The translations under genes and the position numbers were made by a program. The notes beneath the pieces were generated by a model, which saw only the letters and a list, made by a program, of their open reading frames with translations, did no database searches and had not been told where the DNA came from. Below are positions 1-9,736 of a stretch of 64,000 bases of DNA, one piece after another (the stretch's first letter is position 1; every line of letters begins with the position of its first letter). The DNA lies in assembly GCA_026770575.1 (NCBI GenBank), contig MU657278.1, forward strand, positions 81,245 through 145,244, in the 5' to 3' direction. This DNA is from Pelagophyceae sp. CCMP2097. Lineage: Eukaryota; Sar; Pelagophyceae.

Positions 1-530
1 GGTCCCTCGATAGACAGTCCCTTTTCGACGGTTCCTCTTGAGGGTCCATCATGACCGACACTCGACGGCTCCTCGAAACGGTCCTCTTGACGGCCCTTGT
101 ACACCGTCCCTTCTCCACGGTGACTCTTATGCAGGTCCCTCTGAACGGTCTCTCTGGACGGTCCTCTGGACGGCCCCTCTGGACCCCTCTAGACAGTTCT
201 TCTGAACGGTCTCTCTGGACGGTCTCTCTGGACGGGCCCTCTGGATGGCCCCTCTGGACGGTCCCTCTGGACAGCCTCTCTAGACGGCCCCTCTACATGG
301 TCTCTCTGGACGGTTCCTCTGGACGGGCCCTCTGGATGGCCCCTCTGGACGGCCCCTCTGGACAGCCTCTCTAGACGGCCCCTCAACATGGTTTCTCTGG
401 ACGGTCTCTCTGGACGGGTCTTCTGGATGGCCCCTCTGGATGGCCCCTCTAGACTCCTCTAGACTGTCCTTCTGCACGGTCTCTCTGGACAGCACGGGCC
501 CTCTGGAACATCTCTCTGGACCAGGAGCAG
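1..530. repeat. 13-bp minisatellite array, family A
   Basis: Degenerate tandem units of about 13 bp, such as CTCTGGACGGTCC, fill this stretch. The open frames across it only translate the repeat (PLDGPSG, GPSRETVQ) and are not treated as genes. The array runs off the left edge of the window. Confidence 0.85.
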
Positions 531-534
531 TGAC

Positions 535-725
535 AGTGTATTCGGGTCAGGTCGGGTTGCTCAATTCGTGCCTAACCCAAAGAGTCACGGGTTTGTCGAG
601 CAGCCCGTCTTCGAAGGGTTCGGGTTCGGGCTACGGCCAACCCACTCAAAAATGGGTCGCAAAACGCGCAAATTTGGGAAACCCGACGCGCGGGTTGAAG
701 GGCAAACCCGAACCCGTCCCCTGTT
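535..725 (-). repeat. Dispersed CGGGTTTG element, copy 1
   Basis: A block of about 190 bp rich in CGGGTTTG/CGGGTTCGG motifs interrupts the minisatellite. The same block recurs near 25240-25440, 46612-46800, 46975-47150, 49400-49600 and 50625-50810. Diagnostic pieces are CGACAAACCCGCGACC, TTTGGGTTGGGCACAAATTG and GGGTTCGGGTTTG. This copy is inverted relative to the copies at 46-51 kb. No coding potential is seen. Confidence 0.75.
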
Positions 726-1625
726 TCTATCTTCGGCTCCTCGAGACGGCCCCTTGAAACAGCCCCTCGAGACGGTCCCTCGAGACGACCCCTTCTAGAC
801 GGCCCTTTGAGACGGCCACTCGAAACGGCGCCTTGGGACGGCCCCCCTGGAGAGGCTCGGACGGTCCCTCGGCCGGTCGCTTGGGCGGTCCCTTGGACAA
901 TTTCTTTGGACAGTTCCTTGGGGGGTTCACTCGACGCGCCCTCTGTGAATGTCGCTTTGACGGCGGTTTCTCGACGGTCCCTTGAACGGTCCTTTCGACA
1001 GTCTCTTCGACTGCGCCCCCTCTGCGATGTCCCCTGGACAGTCGCTCGGGCGGTCGCTCGGGCGGTCGCTCGGGCGGCCCTTAAAAGAGGCCTTGCGAGC
1101 GACCGTGAAAAGGCCGTGTAAGTGGCCACAAAAGAGACCTTACAGGGGCCCGCCCGGAGAGCTTTTCAAGGAGCCGTCCAAGAGGCCTCACAAGTGACCG
1201 CGCAGAGGCCGGGCGAGTGGCCGCCAAAGAGGCCTCTGCAGGGGCCCGCCAGGAGAGCTTTTCAAGGGCCCTTGAAAGAGGCCTCACAAGTGATCGCGCA
1301 GAGGCCGTGCAAGTGGCCGCCAAAGAGGCCTTGCAGGAGTCCGTCCGGAGAGCGACTTTGGCGGTCACTGGCCCGGCCTCTGCGCGGTTGCTCGCAAGGC
1401 CTCTTTCAAGGGCCCTTGAATGCCCCTCGAGACGGCCACTCGAGAGGGCCCCTCGAAACGGTCCCTTTATACGGTCTCTCGAGACGGCGCCTTGAAATGG
1501 CCTCCCTTGTTGGCCCCTCACGAAGGCCCCTCTCGCCGGCCCCTTGAAGAGGGCACTTCAAACAGCCCTTCGAGACGACCGCTCGAGACGGCCCCTCGAA
1601 ACGTCGCGTCGACCGTGGCTCCCGA
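726..1625. repeat. Family A array with GAGGCC spacer
   Basis: 13-bp units (GACGGCCCCTCGA type) occupy about 726-1075 and 1416-1625. They flank a spacer at about 1076-1415 made of repeated segments like GAGGCCTTGCAAGTGACC and GGCCGGGCAAGTGGCCGCC. The spacer motif recurs beside most arrays in this window (10945-11110, 23020-23170, 23960-24115, 47950-48060, 50350-50480). Confidence 0.75.
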
Positions 1626-3300
1626 GGCCCGATCCGCGCCGCGGGCGCCTTTCGGAAGGCCGCCGCTCGAGAGAAGCGTGGTTCCGGAGCTGTGCGATCC
1701 GATTGAAAGAGGCCTTGCAGCGGCCTGTCCTTGCGGGCTCTTCAAGGGACCTTCAAAGAGGCCTTGCAAGCGACCGCGCATTCGGCCGTGGATGGCCGCC
1801 AAAGAGGTCTTGCAGGGGGGCGACTGTCAAACACCCGGTGGCGGCGCCGTGCAGGCTCGGTTTTTGAGGGGCCGTCCTCGACAGGCCCGTGCCCCGGGCC
1901 CGTTCTCGACGGGGCCTTCCCTTTGGGTCCGTGCGAGGGGTTTGGGCCTCTGGGCCACCCGAAGACCTTTTCGAAAGGGAAACGTCTCGTCAACCCTCCC
2001 CTAGGTGCGAGGACTTGACGCTGCACTTCTTCACCTCGAACCGCACGCGCATGCCGCCGGCTCTCTTCCAGCACCTCAAACCAAAAGAAGAAATGGGCGG
2101 CAAATCCGCGCAAATGCACTCCTCCGTCTCGAAAAAGGTCCGTTGAAGGAGGGTCCGTCGGACCGACGACCAAGGGAATGGGGGTATTTCGATGCGTGGT
2201 CCAAGCGCCGGGAACCTAGGCCTGGTCCAAGCGCCGGGAACGGTGCCTGCAGCGGCTCGTCAACGACTTTAAGCGAATGCCCCTCGTCAAGTCCAGGTGC
2301 CGCATCCAGGGCGACTTTCGCGACCTGCCTTTTCGAGCCTAATTTTTTAAGGAAAGCGAATACATCGGACCCTGATATTCGGCAACGGCAAGGCTGCAGC
2401 GGCCCAGGCACACCAATCCGGGTTCCTGCCTTCAGCTGCGGCGAGGCCGGTCTTATACGGCGCGGCTCGGAGGTGCGGCGGGGTGCTGGGTCGACACACG
2501 CAGAATCCGGGTCGGGTTGGGTTCGGATCGTACCCATACTTAAAAGCCTCTTTCCGGAGAGCGTACCCGTGACGTCGACGCCGCTCGCGACCGCGCGGCC
2601 CGAAGCCCAATAAATGATACACACGATCAGAGAAACCCGAGTGGATAAACCCGGTGCGACGCCGTGTTCTTTCGGCGTCTGTCGCTTTCGACGGCCTCCG
2701 GGTGACACCGGCGCCTGCCAGAGGGAAGGTTGGATGCGCCATATTGTGCTGGGTCGCTGCGCTGCGGTAGAGTGCCGTGGGTGGACGTTCCGGCGGGTCT
2801 TTGGACGATGCTTCCGTAGCCTGCGGACGCGGCGTACGTATGCGTGTGCATTGAGCCGTCGTGCATAGCATGCCCGTCCGTGGTAAGCCGGAAGGGACCA
2901 AAAAGTCAGATGGTCCGTGCCTCTGAGTGACCCGTCGTCGATTTTATCCTCACAGGCACCCTCGCTATGCATCAGCCTCCACGGGAATCGAGGCCGCCGC
3001 GTGCGCCGCGGCCAGCCGTCGTGCGCGGCATGCTCGTCTGTGGAAATCGCGCGCGCCGTCGGCGGCGTCGACGAGGGGACTCGCGGCCGCGCGCACGAAC
3101 ACCGTCGAAGGACGACGACGACGTCGCGCCGAGCACGCGGAGCTCCGCCGACGCGCGCCTCGGCGGAATAAGCAGTCGTGCCGTGGCTCCGCAAGTGGAT
3201 CTGCGACCGCACGCGCGCCGACGCGGCGCTGCGTGCGTTTGCGGCAGCGGCGTGAAAGGGCGGCGTCACCGACTTTATCTCGACCGGCATGCCGGCTCGA
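1626..3300. other. No confident gene; repeat tail and GC-rich block
   Basis: 1626-2000 holds a second spacer type (CACCCGGTGGCGGCGCCGTG and a GATCCGATTGAAAGAGGCC piece), which is seen again near 23060-23300 and 49612-49870. From 2000 to 2960 I recognise nothing. 2960-3262 is GC-rich with exon-like codon bias in more than one frame; a plus-strand stretch at 3178-3258 reads VVPWLRKWICDRTRADAALR before a stop. I could not fix a gene there. Confidence 0.4.
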
Positions 3301-3309
3301 GCCAGTCAC

Positions 3310-3410
3310 GGTGTGCCTGGCTTTTTGAAATCCTTCGGATTCTTCCAACGGATGATGCCCCGAGAAACCGTTTCCCAAACGGCATTAAAAAGGTACCAAT
3401 GGGCGTCGTC
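3310..3410 (+). repeat. Dispersed 100-bp repeat (pair with 6952-7054)
   Basis: The segment from TGGCTTTTTGAAATCCTTCG to CCAATGGGCGTCGTCC is nearly repeated at 6952-7054 in the same orientation, with small differences in the middle. No protein is recognised. 3411-3600 and 7055-7190 look unrelated to each other. Confidence 0.7.
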
Positions 3411-3599
3411 CGAAATGGACTCGAAGTTCGAGAATCTGATTGGACTCGAATCTCATCTGACGAACTCTGGGATTCTGCACTGGTGGGAAGACTTGAAATC
3501 TTCGGATTCTTCCAGCGGATCGCGCAACGGAATATTATCGTTTCGAAACGCCACATACAAAAAAAAGGATTTGAAATGGCGATTTTAAAGCGTCTCAAT

Positions 3600-4160
3600 T
3601 TTTGAATTGACTCTCTGAGACAAGGAAATTTCTCACCCTATTTGATTCTGCCCCCTATTTGATTCGGAATTGACCAATCATAGAGGCCCAACGTGAAAAT
3701 ATGTTCAGAAAAAGAGTTTATCAGCCAGTCCCAAAGGCTCTAAAAATGTAAATAAGTTTAGGAAAAGGTCGAATATCACAAGAGCGCGCCGGAGGCACAC
3801 GGAGGACCCGAAGGATACAGCCAAATCCCATTGCAATGCCCACGTAAATAATTGAAATTATTTAACTAATCGCTGAACTTTCAAATCCTCCTTATCTTTA
3901 TTTTATTTATTTTAAAGGTGGAACCTCACGGATGGACCCGGCGACAGACAAACAGACAGACGGACAGACAGACATAATTGCCCCTGGTAATCCTTCAATC
4001 AAAGGACCCGAAGGGCCCTTGCCGTAAACTGACGTTGAATAAACGGCAAGGACCCTTCGGGTCCTCAACAAAAATAGGGGAACCTGAATCAAATAGGGAA
4101 AGGCACTTCCTATTGTTTATAATACAAGAGCGCGCCGGAGGCACACGGAGGACCCGACTT
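3600..4160. repeat. AATAGGG dispersed repeat with an inserted segment and hairpin
   Basis: 3600-3770 resembles 34915-35080 (GATTCTGCCCCCTATTTGAT versus the related GGATTCTGCTCCATATTGGA). Its end (CTGAATCAAATAGGGAAAGG) reappears only near 4085, so about 300 bp seem inserted. The insert is bounded by two copies of AGAGCGCGCCGGAGGCACAC, at about 3780 and 4128. Inside it, 4004-4025 and 4043-4064 form a 22-bp inverted repeat with one mismatch and a 17-nt loop. No gene is seen. Confidence 0.55.
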
Positions 4161-4181
4161 CGTATGTGGGCCACGCAATGA

Positions 4182-4731
4182 CCCGCTGGGGGCAAAAGGG
4201 GATTCACCGGATCATTATCCTTGGAGGTGATTATGGGGCCCGGTATATATACCGCAACGCCCCCCCACACGCATACCGTAGGAACGGGAGGTTTAGCGTG
4301 GAGAAAGACAAAATACGATAATGCACCGGGCCTTGGTCCGGCTCCGGTGGCGGCCTTACTGCAGGTCTTGAACCTGTTGCCGCGGGGCGGGCTTACTGCG
4401 TGTCTTGGACACGTGACCGCTGGGGAGTGGAGGCTTACCAGGGTAACACTCGCCAAAAATCGAGTGCCCCCTGCGGGAATCGAACCCGAGACCATTCGCA
4501 AGTGATTGTGTACGTGGGCCCATTAACCCACCACTGGGGAGTGGAGGCTTACCAGGGTAACACTCGCCAAAAATCGAGTGCCCCCTGCGGGAATCGAACC
4601 CGAGACCATTCGCAAGTGATTGTGTACGTGGGCCCATTAACCCGCAATGACCCGCTGGGGGCAAAAGGGGATTCACCGGATCATTATCCTTGGAGGTGAT
4701 TGTGGGGCCCGGTATATATACCGCAACGGGC
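4182..4731. repeat. Nested duplication with tRNA-like units
   Basis: A 114-bp unit is tandemly repeated (about 4421-4534 and 4535-4648). Read on the minus strand, each copy holds a Pol III B-box type motif (GGGTTCGATTCCC) about 30 nt after an A-box-like TGGGTTAATGGG. The flanks are also duplicated: an 80-bp piece ending in GGTATATATACCGCAACG occurs at about 4182-4262 and 4651-4730. Acceptor-stem pairing is not convincing, so I call it tRNA-derived repeat, not a functional tRNA. Confidence 0.6.
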
Positions 4732-6500
4732 CAAGACGCTTCCAGCGCCGGTGGATGATCTTTGGTACGTCTTGTATGGGCCGAGAAAATTGATTTGGCG
4801 ACTTTGGCGACGGTTGTTACCACACAAGGAAACCGCCGTTTTTTTGTTCATTCGCCGCCGATGGGCGCGTACGGCCGTTGGTAAGACGGCTACGTCGAGC
4901 AACCTCTGGAATACCTAGCCGAAATTCTGCCGGGAGGTTCTTAAAAAGCTCCAGTTGACCCGCATTTTCTCAAAAATAGGGCGCTTCTTCTCTCTTTTTG
5001 AGAAAAATGTGGTGTGTGATTATCTATTTTCTCGTGAATCGGCTTTCTTCTGAACATACACCACTCCAGTGTGACGAAGGCGCCTCCCACTGGGTTGTAC
5101 GCCGGCGTTGGAGTTGGGTTGCGCGTGTGTGCCCAGTGTCGACGACCCCATGAAGTAATCTTGACTATAGAGCCCCTCAGGGCCCATTCCATCGATATCA
5201 TGGGACTGAGGTCAATTGTAAAAGGTCAGTGGCGACTCCACGTAGAACCACGTACACAGCCTTCAAAGTGCATGGGGGTCCTCTGGGACCCCCATGCGAG
5301 TCTGGGTTCAAGCTATCTTGTACCAAAAGGCCTTAGTGTCGATGAACGAGGCAAAATATTTTGGAAATGGCGCGTGGGAGGGCCGACAGGCGGCCCTGGC
5401 TCGATGGCGATGGCGTCATCGGCGGACCCCTGTTCACAGTAGTTCGGAAGGAGCCTGAACCGCAACTTGAGCCGAAATTGGGGAGTCAGGCACGCTGTTT
5501 GCGAACGCTCAGTCGACACCAATTTGTGACGGAAACGTGCGCCTGCCAGATGGGGTCGGGTGTCGTCAATTCACGGTCCTGCCCACCAGTACTTCGCAGA
5601 CCGCTCGTCGATGACCCTAACTGGCTCCCTGCACTCTAAAACCCGCAAATTTCTCGACGCGGGTTTCATGAAGTGCCTGGGATAAGAGCATGCATAAAGA
5701 CGCCAAAAGGTGTTTACTGAGTGCATTATTTCGATCTCGAAGAAAGTTAGGAGCGTGGATGACTCGGGCATCACCTTGCGCGTACGCTGATGCAAAATTG
5801 GGGAGTCAGGCATGCGTGCTCGGACCCTCGGACTCGATGCCAGCAAGGTGCAAAATGTACCCATTTAAAAACGCACACGCAGCGATGCTTGTGCCCCCCA
5901 AATCATCATGCATGGGCATCGAGCCTATAAGGCAGCGTGGCCAGACTCTGAAGGTGAACCCATGTGATCCTCGCGCGCTCACCGCGCCAGAAATTCGTGT
6001 GTTTACGTATTTTTTGGAACTTAATCGGTGTTTTCGCCGACGTGTGTTTACCAAAAAGAGTCTAATGGCCGGCATAAGGCTGCGCCCTTTTGGGTCACTT
6101 TTTGACAAATCACGTCCGTTGAGCCCGCGCGCCCAGCCGTGCGACCCGCGCCGGCCGCGGGGCCCATTTTTTCGCTGCCGGGCCCTCGGCTCCGCTCCGC
6201 ACGACTCTCCTAAAGCGCTCGCCCCCCCCGCCGGCGCCCTCCTCTGGTCTTTCTAACCTAGCTGTGGCGCTCAGCGCCACAACCTATACGTTACGTTCAA
6301 TTCTCTTCTCCGAGTTAGAGCCTGAATATACGGATTTTTTTGCGTTATAAGGATTGCGGTCTGCGGTCTTGCGGGCTTCCAACGGACTTAAATTGCACCG
6401 CAAAACTTCCCCCCCGCAACAACCTCTTTCCTTATCAAAAGATGTTGACGAGAAAAAAGAAGGAAATGAGGTTAAAGTCTTCATTAGTTATGGGCCCTAA
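4732..6500. other. No gene recognised
   Basis: This stretch has mixed base composition with short unrelated ORFs. A 17-nt string AATTGGGGAGTCAGGCA occurs at about 5478 and 5793. 6110-6240 is very GC-rich without a clear frame. I see no domain, RNA gene or transposon. Confidence 0.4.
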
Positions 6501-6559
6501 ATGTTGGTTTTGGGCACTTGTTGACCGTGGCGGCGGCCATGAAGCCTCTTGGCGCTGCC

Positions 6560-6828
6560 GGCGGCTACGCACGGTCGTGCGGAGCGTCGCGCGTCCGCGC
6601 GGACCTGGCGAGCAAGGCGGCGTCGATGCGGCAGGTGTCGGCGGCGGCGCGTGCCGTCGCTCGCGTTGCCACCGTCCGCGTTGCCGCCGTCCGCGCCGGC
6701 GCGCGCGTCGTTCGCGACGAGGCGCGCGACGCCGCTCGAGTCGCCGCTCATTTCGTCGCCGATCGCGTTGCCGCCGGCCAAGCGACGCGCTTCGGCTTCA
6801 GATTCGCGCGCGGCTTGATAGGGCCGCA
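6560..6828 (-). CDS. Possible exon, Ala/Gly/Asp-rich protein
   Basis: On the minus strand this block reads RESEAEARRLAGGNAIGDE and on through Ala/Asp/Gly- and Arg-rich sequence. Third codon positions are almost all C or G, like the confident exons of this window, and better than on the opposite strand. A possible acceptor (TATCAAG) precedes it and a CGCCAG/GTCCGC donor lies inside. No start codon and no known domain can be assigned. It may be disordered protein or a chance GC-rich frame. Confidence 0.25.
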
Positions 6829-6951
6829 AATACCGCAGTTTGTCGGAGCGGGCATCCCGGCACGTCATCGACACGATTATGCGAATACCGCAAATGAGGT
6901 AGTGCGGTATGTCCGTTAAGAGGACGCAAGGCCGCAAAACCAGCCCCCGGG

Positions 6952-7054
6952 GCGTGTGGCTGGCTTTTTGAAATCCTTCGGATTCTTCCAACGGATCGTG
7001 CCTGGGAACCGCCACCCGAACGGCATTAAAAAGGGACCAATGGGCGTCGTCCTT
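6952..7054 (+). repeat. Second copy of the 3310-3410 repeat
   Basis: It shares TTTTTGAAATCCTTCGGATT and AACGGCATTAAAAAGG with the copy at 3310-3410, in the same orientation. Confidence 0.7.
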
Positions 7055-7235
7055 TTGCTCTAATTTCGACGAGAATCTTCTTGGGCTCTAATTATAAAAG
7101 CCGTCCTTATCATTAGGATTTCCTACTCTATACCAAAACCAAAGATCTAAATCGGCCTGAATCCTTGAAACGGGAATTTCGCGTCGATGGGCGGTGCTTA
7201 GGGGTGTTGGAAACGGGGCGGGTCGACGCGCGGTG

Positions 7236-7475
7236 GCGTCTACTTGGGCCTGGTCTCAAAAGTTTGGCGCCATCGGCCGTCATCGCGGTGCTGTAGGCGC
7301 TCCAGCTGGGGCGCGCGTAGGGGACCTCCGTGTCTCTCGGAGCGCTTCCCGCGAGGGCGGTCGCGGCTGTTTCGACGGCGCGGCCGACATCGCCCGGCGC
7401 CCGCACCGTCCCCGGCGCGCAGCCCCAGCGCGCATCCCCGCAGTCGCGCGGGCGGGCGCGAAATCGCCGTGGCAA
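7236..7475 (-). CDS. Possible orphan exon, unknown protein
   Basis: The minus frame reading RDCGDARWGCAPGTVRAPGD and then VGRAVETAATALAGSAPRD has the C/G third-position bias of real exons here. It ends near a plausible donor (CCAA/GTAGAC). An overlapping frame is almost as good, so the frame is not certain. No domain is recognised. It could belong to the same gene as the exon candidate at 6560-6828. Confidence 0.3.
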
Positions 7476-7499
7476 GGAATAGCCCTAGGGCCGATTTAG

Positions 7500-8410
7500 G
7501 AAGTCGAAAAGCTTAAAAAGCCTGACGTTATGGCGCAATCTGACGTATTCGACGATAGATCTACTGACCACTGTGAAACACTATCGGGCAGAATAAGCCG
7601 AAAATACATTGACCTCGCACATAAATATATGCAACTTGGGACGCCTTGCTTGCGCTGACAGTGGAAGCTATGGAGCTGATTTCGGTGCCATCGTACGGCC
7701 TCGTGTCTGATCTCTGCGCAGCCCCAAAACATTTGCTCTAGGGGCACTGCACGCCCCTACAAGACCACCAAGGCGTCTATGGTCGTAACTCGGTCAAATC
7801 GTCGAACGGTATATACTCAATTGCGGCAGGAGGTAGCCATGGGCCACCTCTAGCCGGAATCAACCTTGAGTATACACCGTTCTGATATTTTATCAAGAGA
7901 CTTGTCATTCCCGTGTGGGTGCTTCGTATTTAAAGCCAATACGTGCCTCTAGAGAGTCAAGAAGATGGGCCTGTGCGTTGCCAACGCCATGCCACCGACT
8001 TCCAGAGCGGATGCGAGCGCAATCATCTTTAAAAACGTCCTATAGAATGCCCCATCGTTCGTCATCAAATCGTCACAATATCTCAATAAGTACCCGAGAG
8101 GAGTTTATAAATTACCTTCAGGCTCAATAAGCATTGTATTTTCGCTTATTCTGTCCATCGACTCTGTCTCCTTTTTTCACAGTGTCAGGGTGACAATATT
8201 GATCAATCGCCAAAAACCTCTGGATCCAACCAATTGCTCGACGAGTTCTGCGCGCCCTCTCCGCTCTCTGCGCCGCGAAGCGAGCCGTGCATCGCTCCAC
8301 GAGGCGCCCCATCACGCCCCGGAACCGCCGCCGAGCCCCGCGCCGACCGCGAGCGCCTTCTCGAGGTCTCTCTAGAAAACCTATAGAAAGGTCTCTAGAA
8401 ACCCTATAGA
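7500..8410. other. No gene recognised
   Basis: This is an AT-richer stretch with only short ORFs. Its right part may be the upstream region of the gene starting at 8414. I see no repeats shared with the rest of the window. Confidence 0.4.
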
Positions 8411-8413
8411 ATC

Positions 8414-8647
8414 ATGCCCCGCAACCCCACCGACGCGGCCATCGAGCCGCCGAAGCCGCGCGTCGTCGTCGTCGTCGAGGCCGTGGCCCGCGGCAACGAC
8501 GCGGCCCTGCAGCAACCTCCTCCGCCGCCACCGCGCAGGTGCTTCGCCTCTTTTGCCAAGCGACGATGAAGCATGATGCGCCTTGAAACCCGTTCCTCGC
8601 GCAGGAAGCACGACTGCGCCGACGCCGCCGACTGCCGCAAGTGCGTC
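8414..8647 (+). CDS. 5' part of a spliced Cys-rich, Pro-rich protein
   Basis: Exon 1 (8414-8538) starts MPRNPTDAAIEPPKPR, then a run of five Val, and ends in a run of six Pro with two coding bases left over. It is followed by GTGCTT. Exon 2 (8605-8647) follows the acceptor CGCGCAG, supplies the missing base and reads KHDCADAADCRKCV up to a GTGAGT donor. The phases match and the codon bias is strong, so I trust both exons. The Cys spacing (C-x5-C-x2-C) suggests half of a small zinc-binding module, such as a CXXC-type finger, but the remaining cysteines are not seen. Downstream, 8740-8935 has a Pro/Ala-rich plus frame (QVPPNSALPLFQPQKSD) that could be a later exon. I found no 3' end. Confidence 0.5.
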
Positions 8648-8649
8648 GT

Positions 8650-9736
8650 GAGTTGAATCTGCATGCGAGGCGCTGGCCTCTCGGAACGACGACCTCTCGG
8701 AACGACCTCTCGGAACGACGAGCCGACGTCGCCGGCGCCCCTTCGACGACACCAAGTCCCACCCAACTCCGCGCTGCCGCTTTTCCAGCCGCAGAAGAGC
8801 GACCCCTCTGCCCTTTCCGCCGCCGCCGCGCCGCGCGCAAAACTGAACCCGACCCCGATAAGCCAAGTGTACATGGAAGCCATTTGTACAACTCTCCCGT
8901 CCGCCTCGGGCGCAGTCGCGCCAGAGGCCCGGGTTTCAGGAATGTCCTTTCAATGGACGGTGGAATGCCTTTGGAATACGTACTCAGCGCCGGCCGCGCA
9001 CACTGCGGCGCACGCGGCGCTGGCCGCGCCGACGGCCACGGCCGCGCCGGCAGGCGCGCGTCCCTGGGCCGCACGGAGTGTGCGCTTCGAGCCTAGGAGC
9101 GCTCTCTTGGGACGGACCTTGACGTCTGCGTAGACGCAGTTCGAAAAGACCCGGGTCTGCCTAAACGCCACGGGCGACACACCGGCAAAGCGCAGCTGCA
9201 CCGCCGCCTGCTGATCGAGTAAATCTGGTGAAGACGTTTGCAATTAGACGCGCGCATGTCTCGGCGGAAAGGGTTGATTTTGGCAGCCTCATTGGAGTAC
9301 ATAATCGAAGAAGAAGCAAAGGACCTGCCTCCCGACACGAAGAAAACCCGGGCGTTTGGGCAAACGTATAGTGCATCCTATCGAATTTCTTCCTGCGATC
9401 CAGTGCATCGGACGGACGCACCCGGGTGGCCGAGACGCAGTGTCGTTTGCACCTGCCGATTGTGCGGCGTCTTCCGGGACCATCCAGTCTCCGTCGAGGC
9501 GTGGCACCGAAACGGATCACAGGGCTGCTACCGAGACCTCGCAGAGACCACGCGTCGGCCACCCCCCGAAAAGGTACAGGGTCGACTCGACGGCCAATGG
9601 CCCGACGACAATGTGCGGGCTCGGCAGCGAGGCTTGGTTGCAAAAAGACATTGATCTTAAGAGTCTTATCTTAGAGTCCAATCTTTAGAGTCCAAACTTC
9701 AGAACCTCGCAGAAACGTCTCCGGCCGGCGGCGCCA
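8650..9736. other. No complete gene; short candidate frames
   Basis: 8740-8935 may carry a further exon of the preceding gene. 9238-9654 has an open plus frame beginning MQLDARMSRRKGLILAAS with no recognisable domain. The C/G bias is weak after 9250. Nothing else is identified. Confidence 0.3.

Noticed and set aside
4421..4650. Functional tRNA genes
   Set aside because: The B box and T-arm are clear, but the acceptor and anticodon stems do not pair; the same applies to 31112-31165 and 40066-40135.
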